This document shows positions 1-8,971 of a DNA stretch of 64,000 nt, in pieces. The DNA lies in NCBI GenBank assembly GCA_009780245.1, contig WRAJ01000001.1, positions 54,821 through 118,820 of the forward strand, written 5' to 3'. Within the stretch, counting starts at the first letter, position 1. Each line of letters opens with the position of its first letter. The translations under genes and the position numbers were made by a program. The notes beneath the pieces were generated by a model. The model saw nothing but the letters and a program-made list of their open reading frames with translations. It ran no database searches and was not told the origin of the DNA. Source of the stretch: Turicibacter sp. (GTDB lineage: Bacteria > Bacillota_I > Bacilli_A > MOL361 > Turicibacteraceae).

Positions 1-270
1 CTGAGAGTTAGCGCCCTTTCGGTGACCATGATGTGAACGACTTGCTCGTGTTTTTGGCCATTGCGGGAGTTTAGTGCTCTTTAGCTTGCGCGCGCCCGTG
101 AAACTTGCGAATGAAATTCGCATTAGTTGAACCAGTGCCAAAGCTTGGAAAGTTGAAAACTTTCCGCTTGTGGTGCCTTTCGGCTTACTGGAATTATTTT
201 TGGTGTTCAGAACCTGCTTCGCAGAACCTAAACACCAAAAATAATTGTAAATGTTGGGTGTGTTTGTTTG
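1..270. repeat. Dispersed structured intergenic element, copy 1 (left end cut by window)
   Basis: This non-coding stretch fills the 322 bases before kduD. It aligns by eye with 27510-27693: shared blocks include cgccctttcggtga, tttagtgct, a cctttcggcttactgg-like block and a terminal hairpin. The terminal hairpin has perfect 16-base arms at 192-207 and 231-246 around a smaller CTGC/GCAG hairpin. This copy carries about 80 extra bases holding two more perfect hairpins: GCGAAT/ATTCGC at 107-121, and GGAAAGTT/AACTTTCC at 147-165 with outer AAGC/GCTT pairing. I see no ORF in it. It could be a mobile repeat, a structured RNA or a leader; the sequence alone does not decide. Confidence 0.7.
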
Positions 271-322
271 CATGAGGTTAGTAATAGAATTTTTAAAAAA
301 TACAATTCAGGAGAGATGAGAC

Positions 323-1087
323 ATGATTTTAGATAACTTCAAATTAGATGGTAAAGTAGCGGTTGTAACAGGTGGGGCAGTTGGTTTAGGTAAAGGGATG
401 GCGCTTGGTTTAGCTGGTGCTGGTGCGGACATCGTTGCGGTTGGGCATACGCCGGATGATCAAGGGATGGTGGCTGAGGTTGAGGCGTTAGGACGTAAGG
501 CGATTTATATTCAGGCTGATTTGATGAAGCTTGATCCGATTGATGGGATCATCGCGAAGGCGGTTGAGACGTTCGGGCACGTTGATATTTTAGTTAACAA
601 TGCCGGGATTATCCGTCGTGAAGATTCGGTGAATTTCTCTGAGCAAGATTGGGATGACGTTATGAACATCAATGTGAAGACGGTGTTCTTCTTCTCACAA
701 GCGATGGCGAATCAGTTTTTAAAGCAAGGAACTGGCGGAAAAATCATCAACATCGCGTCGATGCTATCGTTCCAAGGTGGGATTCGTGTGCCTTCTTACA
801 CGGCTTCGAAGTCGGGTGTTAAAGGGATTACGATGCTACTTGCAAACGAGTGGGCGAAGCACGGGATCAACGTTAACGCGATTGCACCGGGATATTTTGC
901 AACGGATAACACGGCGCAGCTTCGTGCAGATGCCGCGCGTAGTGCAGAAATCTTAGGCAGAATTCCAGCTGATCGTTGGGGGAATCCTGAAGATTTAGCA
1001 GGAACAGCCGTGTTCTTAGCGTCGAAAGCAGCGGACTATATCAACGGTTACACAGTAGCGGTTGACGGTGGTTGGCTAGCACGTTAA
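323..1087 (+). CDS. kduD: 2-dehydro-3-deoxy-D-gluconate 5-dehydrogenase KduD (SDR family)
   Basis: This is an NAD(P)-dependent short-chain dehydrogenase of the hexuronate/pectin breakdown route. It interconverts 2,5-diketo-3-deoxygluconate (DKI II) and 2-keto-3-deoxygluconate in the cytoplasm. The 254 residues match the family length. The Rossmann glycine motif TGGAVGLGKG is at 16-25, NNAG at 92-95, catalytic Ser at about 146, and YTASK with Tyr159 and Lys163. The segment SMLSFQGGIRVPSYTASKSG and the C-terminal VDGGWLAR are near-identical to E. coli KduD as I remember it. ATG 323 has AGGAGAG at about 308-314. The nearby eda and kdgK complete the KDG branch. Gluconate 5-dehydrogenase is the main alternative name for this fold, but the KduD signature is strong. 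Confidence 0.93.
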   Translation: MILDNFKLDGKVAVVTGGAVGLGKGMALGLAGAGADIVAVGHTPDDQGMVAEVEALGRKAIYIQADLMKLDPIDGIIAKAVETFGHVDILVNNAGIIRREDSVNFSEQDWDDVMNINVKTVFFFSQAMANQFLKQGTGGKIINIASMLSFQGGIRVPSYTASKSGVKGITMLLANEWAKHGINVNAIAPGYFATDNTAQLRADAARSAEILGRIPADRWGNPEDLAGTAVFLASKAADYINGYTVAVDGGWLAR

Positions 1088-1110
1088 TTAATAAGTGACA
1101 AATTAAAATA

Positions 1111-1139
1111 GGCGAGCCGATACAAGCTCGCTTGTTTTT
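1111..1139 (+). terminator. Rho-independent terminator after kduD
   Basis: Stem GCGAGC (1112-1117) pairs with GCTCGC (1126-1131) and is followed by TTGTTTTT. Confidence 0.8.
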
Positions 1140-1173
1140 AATGAGGTAGTTGCCGAAAGAGTGGCAGGAACAA

Positions 1174-1209
1174 CGCCCCAGAACTGTTAAAATTCGCAAT
1201 CTAGGGGCG
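1174..1209. other. Imperfect inverted repeat upstream of the MATE gene
   Basis: CGCCCCAGA (1174-1182) pairs with TCTAGGGGCG (1200-1209) with one bulged base. Its loop holds gttaaaattcgcaat, which nearly recurs at about 27459-27474 beside the second dispersed element. Function unknown. Confidence 0.35.
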
Positions 1210-1269
1210 GTAACGTAGGAATATTAAGTTTCACAATGACTAATTGTTTTTAATGAATGGGAGGCAATG

Positions 1270-2679
1270 ATGCCAGAAACGAAAGAAGTCAACTTATCAG
1301 AAAAAGAAGCAAAACTGCGCGACTTTATTTTAAACGATTCGATGTTTAAGGTGATTTTAAAGATTGGCTTGCCCATTGCGTTTTTCCAAGGCTTAAATAA
1401 CCTGTTGCGGATACTAGATGCTTTTATGGCAACGAGTATTGACTCGACAGCAGCGTCAATGGTCACCTATTTTGGCCAGATGAACTTGATCATAAACGCC
1501 CTCGGCCTCGGCCTAGCCACAGGGGCGACGCTGAAGATCAGTCAGATGTATGGGAAAGGCGATTACGCGACGGTTAAAAAACAAATCAGTTCGCTATTTG
1601 CGTTTGCAGGAATTTTTTGCCTCGCGTTACTGGTGATTGTCGCGCCATTGGCAACGCCGATTTTAAGGATGATGAACGCGCCAGCTGAGTTTATTACGTT
1701 GGGCCGAAACTACTTTTTGATCGAACTGTTCAGCACAATGATCACGATTTGGAACGCGATTTATATTGCGCTTGAGCGGGTGCAGGGCAATGCGAAGCGG
1801 ATTCTGTACATGAACCTTGTCGCCATGGCCATCCGGTTGAGTCTCACCGCGTTTAGTGTGTATATTTTGCGTGAAGGTATCACGTTTATTGCTATTTCAA
1901 CCCTCCTATCACAGAGTTTCATTTTCGTTTACGGATTGTATAATTTGATGAAAAAAAGCGATGTATTCACGATTTCAGTAAAAGAGGTATCGTTTAAACG
2001 AAAGCTGTTGTGGCCGATGATCGGGATTTCCATTCCAATTATGATTGAACGTTCGGCATTCCACGTGGGAAAAACCGTGGTTAATGCGATGATTACGACT
2101 TGGGGCTCGCTCGTGGTCGGTGGGCTCGGAATTTCCAATCTTATTTGTGGGGTCAGTGTGGCGCCGCAAATGGGGATGCAGGATGCGTCGATTTCGGTGA
2201 TGGCGCAGAATTTAGGTGCGGCGAAGGTGAAGCGGGTGATCGAAGCTTTCAAAGCGGTGCTAGTGATTAATGTGATTCAAGCGACCCTGTTCTTTTTGCC
2301 TTCGTTTATTTTTGCTCGGCAAATCACGGGCTTGTTTGCGATTGGCGATCCGATGTTTCACGATATTTTATATGCGATTTACCTATTTGATGTGTGGAGC
2401 ATTTTAGCTCTTTCGGCGTATAACGCGGTGATGGCTTTGTTGTTTGGCCTGGGCTATACGAAACTCACGTTATTTTTGAATTTTTGTCGGATCTTTTTAT
2501 TCCGAATTCCGGTGTTGTTATTGTTGCAACATTTTACGAATATGCAAGAAGAGGCCGCTGGGTTTGTGATGGTGTTTAGTAATATTTCGGTTAGTTTACT
2601 GGGGGTAGTGATCGGGATTATTTGTTTGATAAGGTTGTGCCGGAAACATGAGATTTCGTTTTGGGAAACAGCTAAATAA
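1270..2679 (+). CDS. MATE family efflux transporter
   Basis: This is a polytopic membrane protein of about 469 residues with roughly twelve hydrophobic segments in two similar halves, as in the multidrug and toxic compound extrusion family of cation-coupled antiporters. An ATG also occurs at 1267, but GGGAGG at 1259-1264 gives a workable five-base spacing only to ATG 1270, so I chose 1270. Visible family-like stretches include the N-terminal ILKIGLPIAFFQGLNNLLRI and the mid-protein WPMIGISIPIMIERSAFHVG. It sits between kduD and eda, ending 16 bases before eda, so it is probably co-transcribed with eda. A drug exporter inside a hexuronate cluster is odd. The substrate cannot be read from sequence. 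Confidence 0.85.
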   Translation: MPETKEVNLSEKEAKLRDFILNDSMFKVILKIGLPIAFFQGLNNLLRILDAFMATSIDSTAASMVTYFGQMNLIINALGLGLATGATLKISQMYGKGDYATVKKQISSLFAFAGIFCLALLVIVAPLATPILRMMNAPAEFITLGRNYFLIELFSTMITIWNAIYIALERVQGNAKRILYMNLVAMAIRLSLTAFSVYILREGITFIAISTLLSQSFIFVYGLYNLMKKSDVFTISVKEVSFKRKLLWPMIGISIPIMIERSAFHVGKTVVNAMITTWGSLVVGGLGISNLICGVSVAPQMGMQDASISVMAQNLGAAKVKRVIEAFKAVLVINVIQATLFFLPSFIFARQITGLFAIGDPMFHDILYAIYLFDVWSILALSAYNAVMALLFGLGYTKLTLFLNFCRIFLFRIPVLLLLQHFTNMQEEAAGFVMVFSNISVSLLGVVIGIICLIRLCRKHEISFWETAK

Positions 2680-2695
2680 GGATGTGTAGGAAGTA

Positions 2696-3337
2696 ATGAA
2701 AAAATTTGATGTATTAAATAAATTAACAGCAACAGGAGTTGTAGCGGTCATTCGTGCTGAAAGCGAAGAGCAGGCCATCGACATTTCGAAAGCTTGTTTA
2801 GCAGGCGGTGTTAAAGGGATCGAATTGACGTTTACAGTGCCGGGAGCGGATCGCGTGATTCGTGCTTTGTCAGAAGAGTTTGGCGATGACATGTTAATCG
2901 GAGCAGGGACAGTTTTAGATAGTGAAACGGCGCGGATCGCGATCTTAGCGGGTGCGAATTACATCATTTCACCAGGGTTTGACGAGGCGACAGCAAAGCT
3001 CTGTAACAGATACCAGATTCCTTATATGCCGGGTTGTATGACCATCACTGAGATGATGAGAGCGATGGAAGCAGGGTGTGACATTGTTAAGTTATTCCCG
3101 GGTAGTGCGTTTGGACCGGATTTCGTGAAAGCCGTGAAAGGACCGTTGCCACAGGTTAACATTATGCCGACTGGCGGTGTGAACATTGACAACGCGGATC
3201 AGTGGATCAAAGCGGGTTGCGTCGCGATTGGGGCTGGCAGTGATTTAACAGGACCGGCGAAGACGGGCGACTATGCAGGTGTAACGGACCTAGCGAAGCA
3301 GTTTGTTGCGAAGGTGAAGGCTGCACGTGGTGAGTAG
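2696..3337 (+). CDS. eda: 2-keto-3-deoxy-6-phosphogluconate / 4-hydroxy-2-oxoglutarate aldolase
   Basis: A class I aldolase that cleaves KDPG to pyruvate and glyceraldehyde 3-phosphate, the last step of the KDG branch. Its 213 residues match the family. Family landmarks are GIELTF with acid/base Glu43, the Schiff-base Lys132 in VKLFPGS, and the phosphate-binding PTGGVN. The start is the ATG at 2696 after GTAGGAAGTA. It follows the MATE gene closely. Before its partner kdgK lies an array of five tandem hairpins, an unusual gap for two consecutive pathway genes. Confidence 0.93.
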   Translation: MKKFDVLNKLTATGVVAVIRAESEEQAIDISKACLAGGVKGIELTFTVPGADRVIRALSEEFGDDMLIGAGTVLDSETARIAILAGANYIISPGFDEATAKLCNRYQIPYMPGCMTITEMMRAMEAGCDIVKLFPGSAFGPDFVKAVKGPLPQVNIMPTGGVNIDNADQWIKAGCVAIGAGSDLTGPAKTGDYAGVTDLAKQFVAKVKAARGE

Positions 3338-3362
3338 AGCATTTTGCTTGGCTAGGGCAGGG

Positions 3363-3654
3363 ACTCACTGTAAATCCTGAAAAACTGAGGGCTATAGTGA
3401 ATTTCTCGGCTGAACCGCTGGAAGACTCACTATAAATGCTGTAAAATCGAGGTTTATAGTGAATTTCAGGGCTAAATCGGAGGGAAATTCACTATAAAGA
3501 GCAGAAAATCGAAGTTCATAGTGAATTCTGAGGCTAAAACGCCGAAAAACTCACTATAAGGGTTGAAAATACAAGGTTTATAGTGAATATCGAGGTCAAA
3601 ACGATAAAAAACTCACTACAAAACTAAAAATACCGATAATCACAGTGAATTCAA
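3363..3654. repeat. Tandem hairpin array, family A, locus 1 (five units, 62 bp period)
   Basis: This fills the 338-base gap between eda and kdgK. Units start at 3363, 3425, 3487, 3549 and 3611, an exact 62 bp period. Each unit begins RYTCACTATAAA-like and ends TTTATAGTGAAT-like, so the ends pair into a stem of about 10 bp with a 14-18 base loop; a linker of about 20 bases follows. Loops and linkers vary more than stems, and some stem changes are G-T tolerant. The last unit is the most diverged. The same family recurs at 51426-51775. I see no coding potential. Confidence 0.9.
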
Positions 3655-3675
3655 AATACAAGAGGTGTAAAGGAC

Positions 3676-4608
3676 ATGGCTAAAGTATTATTAATCGGAG
3701 AGCCGATGGCGTTGTTAATTGCTGATACGGTTGGTCCGCTAGAAGAAGTTGAAAGTTTTACACGAAAGCTTGCCGGTGCAGAGGTGAACGTCTGTATCGG
3801 GCTCACGCGTCTTGGGCACGAAGCGACGTACGTGACGCGCCTCGGCGAAGATCCGTTTGGCACCTACACAAAGACGACGCTCGAGCAAGAGGGAATCAGC
3901 ACGGATTTCATTACGTTTGACGACGCGTACAAGACGGGTATGATGCTCAAAGGGAAGGTCACAGATGGCGATCCGCACGTCGCCTATTACCGCAAAGGAT
4001 CTGCGGCATCAAAGATGAACCCGCAGCAAATGGATGCCATTGATTTAACTGGCTTTGATCTGGTTCACATGACGGGCATCTTGCCGGCGCTATCACCAGA
4101 TTGCCGTGCAGCAACAAAACGCCTGATGGAACGGGCAAAAGCGGCGGGTATTACGGTAAGCTTTGACCCAAACTTGCGACCGACGCTATGGGAAAGCAAA
4201 GAAATCATGGCAGAGGTGCTGAACGACCTAGCAAAACTGGCTGATATCGTGCTTCCGGGCGTCGAAGAAGGAATGACGTTGATGGGTAGCGAAGATCCGG
4301 TTAAAATCGCAGACTTCTATCAATCACTCGGCGCGAAACAGGTCGTGGTGAAAGTGGGCGCTGAAGGTGCTTATGCACGTGATGGTGATGTGTCAACCAT
4401 GATGCCTGGTTTTAAGGTTGACACAGTGGTTGATACCGTCGGTGCAGGAGACGGTTTTGCCACAGGCGTGATCAGCGGCATTGTGGAAGGTCTGTCGTTC
4501 AACGATGCGGTACTGCGCGGCAATGCGATTGGCTCGATTCAAGTGCAGCACATCAGCGATAACGAAGGGTTGCCGACGAGGGAAGAGTTGGACGCTTATA
4601 TGAAGTAG
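3676..4608 (+). CDS. kdgK: 2-dehydro-3-deoxygluconokinase (PfkB/ribokinase family)
   Basis: This kinase phosphorylates 2-keto-3-deoxygluconate with ATP to KDPG, the substrate of Eda. Its 310 residues carry the PfkB N-terminal glycine region (GAEVNVCIGLTRLG), FDPNLRPTLW at about 163-172, and the anion-hole/catalytic motif DTVGAGDGFATG with GAGD at 256-259 and base Asp259. Start ATG 3676 follows AAGAGGTGTAAAGGAC. The assignment to KDG rather than another sugar rests on the eda/kduD neighbourhood as well as the family. The gene ends in its own terminator. Confidence 0.9.
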   Translation: MAKVLLIGEPMALLIADTVGPLEEVESFTRKLAGAEVNVCIGLTRLGHEATYVTRLGEDPFGTYTKTTLEQEGISTDFITFDDAYKTGMMLKGKVTDGDPHVAYYRKGSAASKMNPQQMDAIDLTGFDLVHMTGILPALSPDCRAATKRLMERAKAAGITVSFDPNLRPTLWESKEIMAEVLNDLAKLADIVLPGVEEGMTLMGSEDPVKIADFYQSLGAKQVVVKVGAEGAYARDGDVSTMMPGFKVDTVVDTVGAGDGFATGVISGIVEGLSFNDAVLRGNAIGSIQVQHISDNEGLPTREELDAYMK

Positions 4609-4620
4609 TCGTAAAATTCA

Positions 4621-4654
4621 AGCACAGAGCTCAAATTGAGTTTCTGTGCTTTTC
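4621..4654 (+). terminator. Terminator after kdgK
   Basis: AGCACAGA and TCTGTGCT form the outer stem, with CTCAA/TTGAG inside, followed by TTTTC. Confidence 0.85.
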
Positions 4655-4668
4655 TACGACTTTTTCGT

Positions 4669-4757
4669 TTGAAAACGTTTATAAATGTTTAGTGAAAATT
4701 GTCGCAATTATATTGACAGCGCCATCACCATCGGGTATAATTGAAAACGTATTAACA
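4669..4757 (+). promoter_or_regulatory. Promoter of the sugar ABC operon with two cre/LacI-type sites
   Basis: TTGACA (4713-4718), a 17-base spacer and TATAAT (4736-4741) form a consensus sigma-A promoter. Two nearly identical LacI/CcpA-like boxes flank it: TTGAAAACGTTTATA at 4669-4683 and TTGAAAACGTATTAA at 4741-4755. Each differs from the cre consensus WTGNAANCGNWNNCA at one position. One lies upstream and one overlaps the -10/start region. Their centres are 72 bp apart. Binding by CcpA or a dedicated LacI-family repressor is inference. Confidence 0.7.
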
Positions 4758-4797
4758 TACAATCTTTAGAAAACAATTTTACGGAGGTAAGAGAGAG

Positions 4798-5937
4798 ATG
4801 AAAAAAATATTAATGACTCTATTTAGTTTTACAGCGTTACTATTTATCCTAGTTGCGTGTGATAACAACGGTGACAATGGCTATGATAACGGTGACGAGA
4901 ACGGATACGAAGAAAACGGCGATGATAACGATACGGCTGAAGGCAATGAAGGGTTTGTAGGTGTTTCGATGCCGTCATTAGCCTTAGAACGTTGGGAACG
5001 CGATGGCACTCAAATGGAAGCAAACTTAATCGCGGCTGGCTTCACCGTTGATTTACAGTTCGCACAAGATGATGTGGCGACACAGATCAACCAAATTGAG
5101 AACATGATCACAGCTGGTGTAGACATCTTAGTGGTCGCACCGATTGACGGTGAAACGTTGACGGGTGTACTAGAGTCGGCACACGCGCAAGGCATTTATG
5201 TGATTGCTTACGATCGCCTGATCATGGATTCAGAGTACGTTAGCTATTACGTGACGTTTGATAACTTCTACGTGGGTGTGACGCAAGGGAACTTCTTAGT
5301 GGATGCCTTAGGATTAGGTCAAGGCGACGGGCCATTCAACATTGAATTATTCGGTGGTTCACCAGATGACAACAACGCATTCTTCTTCTTTGAAGGAGCG
5401 ATGTCAGTGTTACAAGAGCACATTGACAGCGGTGAGTTAAACGTGGTAAGTGGTCAAACTGACATGATGCAAATCGGTATTTTAGGTTGGGGAACGGCTG
5501 ATGCGCAAGTGAGAATGGATAACCTGTTAAGTGCTTATTACTCAGACACAGAATTACATGCCGTGTTATCACCTAACGATTCATTAGCATTAGGCATTGT
5601 TTCTTCACTAGAAAACTTAGGATTTGGTGACACACTGCCAATGCCAGTAGTGACAGGACAAGACGGAGACTTAGCAAACGTGCAGTCTATTCTTGCTGGT
5701 GGACAAGCTATGACCGTATTTAAAGATACGCGCGTTTTAGCGGAAGCAGCAACGCGCATGGTAACTGAAATCCTTAACGGCGAGACCGTAACGGTAAACG
5801 ACACGGAAACTTATGACAACAACGTCAGAGTGGTACCGACGTTCTTAGCTGAGGTCTTCACAGTAACGGCAGATAATGTTTATGAAATTTTAGTTGAGTC
5901 TGGCTTCTACACAGCAGAAGAGTTAGGATTAGACTAA
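4798..5937 (+). CDS. chvE: Sugar ABC transporter substrate-binding lipoprotein (ChvE-like)
   Basis: This is a secreted sugar-binding lipoprotein of 379 residues. The signal peptide has a lipobox LVAC with lipid-modified Cys21. It is followed by an acidic Asn/Gly/Asp/Glu-rich linker to about residue 50, then a type-1 periplasmic binding fold (Peripla_BP_4: GVSMPSLALERWERDG, ITAGVDILVVAPIDG, NDSLALGIVSSL, VTGQDGD). Together with the next two genes it matches the ChvE-GguA-GguB/MmsAB multiple-monosaccharide importer. A perfect promoter lies upstream, and the SD ACGGAGG precedes ATG 4798. The hexuronate neighbours suggest a uronic acid or aldose ligand, but the ligand is not determined by sequence. 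Confidence 0.88.
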   Translation: MKKILMTLFSFTALLFILVACDNNGDNGYDNGDENGYEENGDDNDTAEGNEGFVGVSMPSLALERWERDGTQMEANLIAAGFTVDLQFAQDDVATQINQIENMITAGVDILVVAPIDGETLTGVLESAHAQGIYVIAYDRLIMDSEYVSYYVTFDNFYVGVTQGNFLVDALGLGQGDGPFNIELFGGSPDDNNAFFFFEGAMSVLQEHIDSGELNVVSGQTDMMQIGILGWGTADAQVRMDNLLSAYYSDTELHAVLSPNDSLALGIVSSLENLGFGDTLPMPVVTGQDGDLANVQSILAGGQAMTVFKDTRVLAEAATRMVTEILNGETVTVNDTETYDNNVRVVPTFLAEVFTVTADNVYEILVESGFYTAEELGLD

Positions 5938-5963
5938 GAAGTTAATTTGTTACTTTATACTTA

Positions 5964-6011
5964 GAAGTGCTTTTCACTCTTGCCTTTTAGGTGGGACGTG
6001 CAAAGCACTTC
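5964..6011 (+). other. Intercistronic hairpin between binding protein and ATPase
   Basis: A perfect inverted repeat GAAGTGCTTT (5964-5973) / AAAGCACTTC (6002-6011) is followed by ATCTGTTTT. It could be an attenuating terminator or an mRNA 3-prime stabiliser giving excess binding protein. A second weak pair, ATGACAA/TTGTCAT, lies at about 6048-6098. Confidence 0.6.
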
Positions 6012-6116
6012 ATCTGTTTTGGTGGGAAATTCAGGGGGTTACATAGCAATGACAAAGCTGAATATCATGGACTTAGGGTTGCAAATGATCATTGTCATAA
6101 ATAAGGAATGGGAGCG

Positions 6117-7673
6117 ATGAATGTGTCTGATGTTATATTAGAAATGAAAGATATCACGAAACAGTTTGCTAGTGTTAAAGCGTTAGACAAAGTTAATTTT
6201 AAAGTGAAGCGTGGGGAAATTCATGCGCTTTGTGGTGAAAACGGGGCAGGAAAGTCAACGTTGATGAAGGTTTTGAGTGGTGTTTACCCATTTGGGGATT
6301 ACGAGGGTGATATCGTATTTGAAGATGGGGTCTGCCAGTTTAAAAATATTCGGCAAAGTGAAGATTTAGGGATTGTCATTATCCATCAGGAGCTTGCGCT
6401 CATCCCTCATCTGTCCATCGCAGAAAATATTTTCCTTGGAAATGAACAAGAAAAAAACGGCATCATTAATTGGAACGAGACGCTTGCGGAGGCGAAGAAA
6501 TATTTAGAGATGGTTGGGTTAAGTGAAAGCCCTGAGACGTTGATCACCGACATTGGTGTGGGGAAGCAGCAGTTGGTCGAAATCGCAAAAGCGATCGCGA
6601 AGAAAGTGAAGTTACTCATTTTGGATGAACCGACCGCGGCGCTGAATGAGGACGATAGTGAGAATTTATTAAATTTATTGCTGACGTTTAAAGAGCAAGG
6701 CATTACGTCGATTATTATTTCGCACAAGTTAAATGAGGTGACGGCCGTTTCGGATTCCATTACGATTTTGCGTGACGGTCAAACGATTGAGACGCTCGAT
6801 AAGGCAAAAGGTGAAGCGACGGAGGAACGCATCATTAAAGGCATGGTGGGGCGAGACCTATCACAGCGATTCCCAGAGCGTGAACCTAACATTGGTGAGG
6901 TTATCTTTGAAGTGAAAAATTGGAACGCTTATCACCCGCTGCATAAAGATCGAAAAATCTTAGATGATATTAATTTCCACATTAGAAAAGGTGAGATTGT
7001 CGGGATTGCTGGGTTAATGGGTGCGGGCCGAACGGAACTTGCCATGAGTATTTTTGGCAAATCTTACGGAGCTAAAATCAGCGGTGAGATGTTCAAAGAT
7101 GGGAAAGAACTGCGTCTTAATCATGCAACGGATGCGATTGAGGCAGGTCTTGCCTATGTGTCAGAAGATCGAAAAGGAAACGGCTTGTTGCTTGAGGAGA
7201 CGGTCATGCGAAACATTTCGCTTGCAAGCTTAGGTAAATTATCTAGCAACGGTGTGATGAACGAATACGAAGAAGCAAAGGAAGCCGAAGATTATCGCAA
7301 AAAATTGAACATTAAAACGCCGAGCATCTGGCAATTGGTGGGAAATTTAAGCGGTGGGAATCAGCAAAAAGTTGTTTTGAGTAAATGGATGTTATCAGAG
7401 CCGGATATCTTGTTTTTAGATGAACCGACAAGAGGGATTGATGTCGGATCAAAATACGAAATCTATACCATTATTCAAGAGTTAGCTGCGATGGGCAAAG
7501 GCATTTGCATGATCTCATCTGAATTGCCAGAGATTCTAGGCATCTGTCATCGCATTTACGCCATGAACGAAGGTCGCATCACAGGCGAAGTGCTGCAAAA
7601 GGATGCAACCGGCGAAATTATGATGGGTTATATGACCAGCCATGTGGAAGGAGAAATCAAAAATGAAAAATAG
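6117..7673 (+). CDS. mmsA: Multiple-monosaccharide ABC transporter ATP-binding protein (two ATPase domains)
   Basis: The cytoplasmic ATPase of the sugar importer, about 518 residues, has two ABC domains in tandem as in the MglA/XylG/GguA class. Domain 1 has Walker [10 protein letters not shown] and Walker [12 protein letters not shown]. Domain 2 has a degenerate Walker A region ([10 protein letters not shown]), signature [14 protein letters not shown] and Walker [13 protein letters not shown]. ATGs exist at 6108 and 6117; AAGGA at about 6103-6107 is well spaced only for 6117. The 3-prime end overlaps the permease start by 11 bases, indicating translational coupling. Confidence 0.92.
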   Translation: MNVSDVILEMKDITKQFASVKALDKVNFKVKRGEIHALCGENGAGKSTLMKVLSGVYPFGDYEGDIVFEDGVCQFKNIRQSEDLGIVIIHQELALIPHLSIAENIFLGNEQEKNGIINWNETLAEAKKYLEMVGLSESPETLITDIGVGKQQLVEIAKAIAKKVKLLILDEPTAALNEDDSENLLNLLLTFKEQGITSIIISHKLNEVTAVSDSITILRDGQTIETLDKAKGEATEERIIKGMVGRDLSQRFPEREPNIGEVIFEVKNWNAYHPLHKDRKILDDINFHIRKGEIVGIAGLMGAGRTELAMSIFGKSYGAKISGEMFKDGKELRLNHATDAIEAGLAYVSEDRKGNGLLLEETVMRNISLASLGKLSSNGVMNEYEEAKEAEDYRKKLNIKTPSIWQLVGNLSGGNQQKVVLSKWMLSEPDILFLDEPTRGIDVGSKYEIYTIIQELAAMGKGICMISSELPEILGICHRIYAMNEGRITGEVLQKDATGEIMMGYMTSHVEGEIKNEK

Positions 7674-8877
7674 TGTGACAACAGATGAAAAACAAAATGG
7701 GACGGATGAACAAAACGTGAAAGGTCTAGCTATTTTGGGCAACATGAAGCAATACAGCATGGTTCTTTTTCTAGTGATTGTGGGTGCGTTTTTCCAATTT
7801 TTAACAAACGGGACGTTCTTGCGACCTTTAAACGTTACCAATGTTATTTTGCAGAATAGTCACATTTTGATTTTAGCCATCGGGATGTTAATGGTCATTG
7901 TGTTAGGGCACATTGATTTATCGGTGGGATCGGTTGCCGCCTTTGTTGGTGCCGTTGCGGCGATTTTGATTATCAACAACGGCATGAATCCGTTTCTTGC
8001 CATTTTGCTTTGCTTGATGTTGGGCGGTGTGATCGGTGCTTGGCAAGGGTTTTGGATCGCGTATGTCAAAGTACCGGCCTTTATCGTCACGTTAGCGGGG
8101 ATGCTCGTGTTTCGAGGGTTAACGATTGTGGTGCTTGGTGGGCGAACAATTGCCTCGTTCCCGGATATGTTTAGATCGTTAAGCTCTGGCTTTATTCCGG
8201 ATGTGTTTGGCGGTGGCACAGAGCTGCATGTCACCACTTTGTTGGTAGGCGCCCTCTTTTCACTCGTGATTGCGATCATTTTGGTTTTAGCACGAAAAAA
8301 GCGTATTTCTTACTCGTTTAGCGTTCCTTCAATGCCAGTGTTTATTGTGCAATTAGTTGCGATCGCAGCGATTGTGATGGCATTTAGCTACACATTGGCT
8401 TCTCATGCCGGTATTCCTAACGTGTTGTTCATTTTGGTCTCTTTGATTGTGATTTATTATTTTGCGACCACCAAGATGAAAGCCGGGCGTTATTTATACG
8501 CCATTGGTGGGAATGAGAAAGCCGCGCAGCTATCGGGGATTAAAACGCAGAAAGTCGTGTTTTGGACGTTCGTGAACATGGGAATGCTCGCTGGGTTATC
8601 AGGCTTAATCTTTTCAGCTAGACTAAACGCTTCCACAGCAGCAGCAGGTGATTTATTCGAGTTAAACGCGATCGCGGCTTGCTTTATCGGGGGCGCTTCC
8701 TCATCAGGCGGTGTTGGTAAAGTCATGGGAGCCATCGTCGGTGGTTTGGTCATGGCGATCATTAACAACGGGATGTCTTTACTTGGTGTTGGGATTGACT
8801 GGCAACAAGCGATCATGGGGCTTGTTCTGTTATCAGCCGTGGCTGTGGATGTTTATAATAAGAAATCGGCTGCTTAA
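7663..8877 (+). CDS. mmsB: Multiple-monosaccharide ABC transporter permease
   Basis: An integral membrane permease of 404 residues with about ten hydrophobic segments (BPD_transp_2 family, RbsC/XylH/GguB-like). It carries the family stretch [18 protein letters not shown] and the cytoplasmic loop [12 protein letters not shown]. An ATG at 7642 is in frame, but AAGGAG at 7648-7653 serves ATG 7663, nine bases on. The coding region overlaps mmsA. It ends the transport operon and is followed by a strong terminator. Confidence 0.92.
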   Translation: MKNSVTTDEKQNGTDEQNVKGLAILGNMKQYSMVLFLVIVGAFFQFLTNGTFLRPLNVTNVILQNSHILILAIGMLMVIVLGHIDLSVGSVAAFVGAVAAILIINNGMNPFLAILLCLMLGGVIGAWQGFWIAYVKVPAFIVTLAGMLVFRGLTIVVLGGRTIASFPDMFRSLSSGFIPDVFGGGTELHVTTLLVGALFSLVIAIILVLARKKRISYSFSVPSMPVFIVQLVAIAAIVMAFSYTLASHAGIPNVLFILVSLIVIYYFATTKMKAGRYLYAIGGNEKAAQLSGIKTQKVVFWTFVNMGMLAGLSGLIFSARLNASTAAAGDLFELNAIAACFIGGASSSGGVGKVMGAIVGGLVMAIINNGMSLLGVGIDWQQAIMGLVLLSAVAVDVYNKKSAA

Positions 8878-8900
8878 GGGGTTAGGGTTAGGTGGAATTT

Positions 8901-8943
8901 GAAAAGAAACCGTCTGGTAGTATGTGCCAGGCGGTTTCTTTTC
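8901..8943 (+). terminator. Strong terminator after mmsB
   Basis: GAAAAGAAACCGTCTGG pairs with CCAGGCGGTTTCTTTTC (one wobble) around a 9-base loop. Confidence 0.9.
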
Positions 8944-8971
8944 ACTTTAGTCGGTGTATGTATAAATATCC

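Noticed and set aside
3363..3654. CRISPR array interpretation of the hairpin repeats
   Set aside because: Units are partly conserved hairpins with variable loops, not exact repeats with unique spacers; no cas genes; period and repeat structure do not fit.
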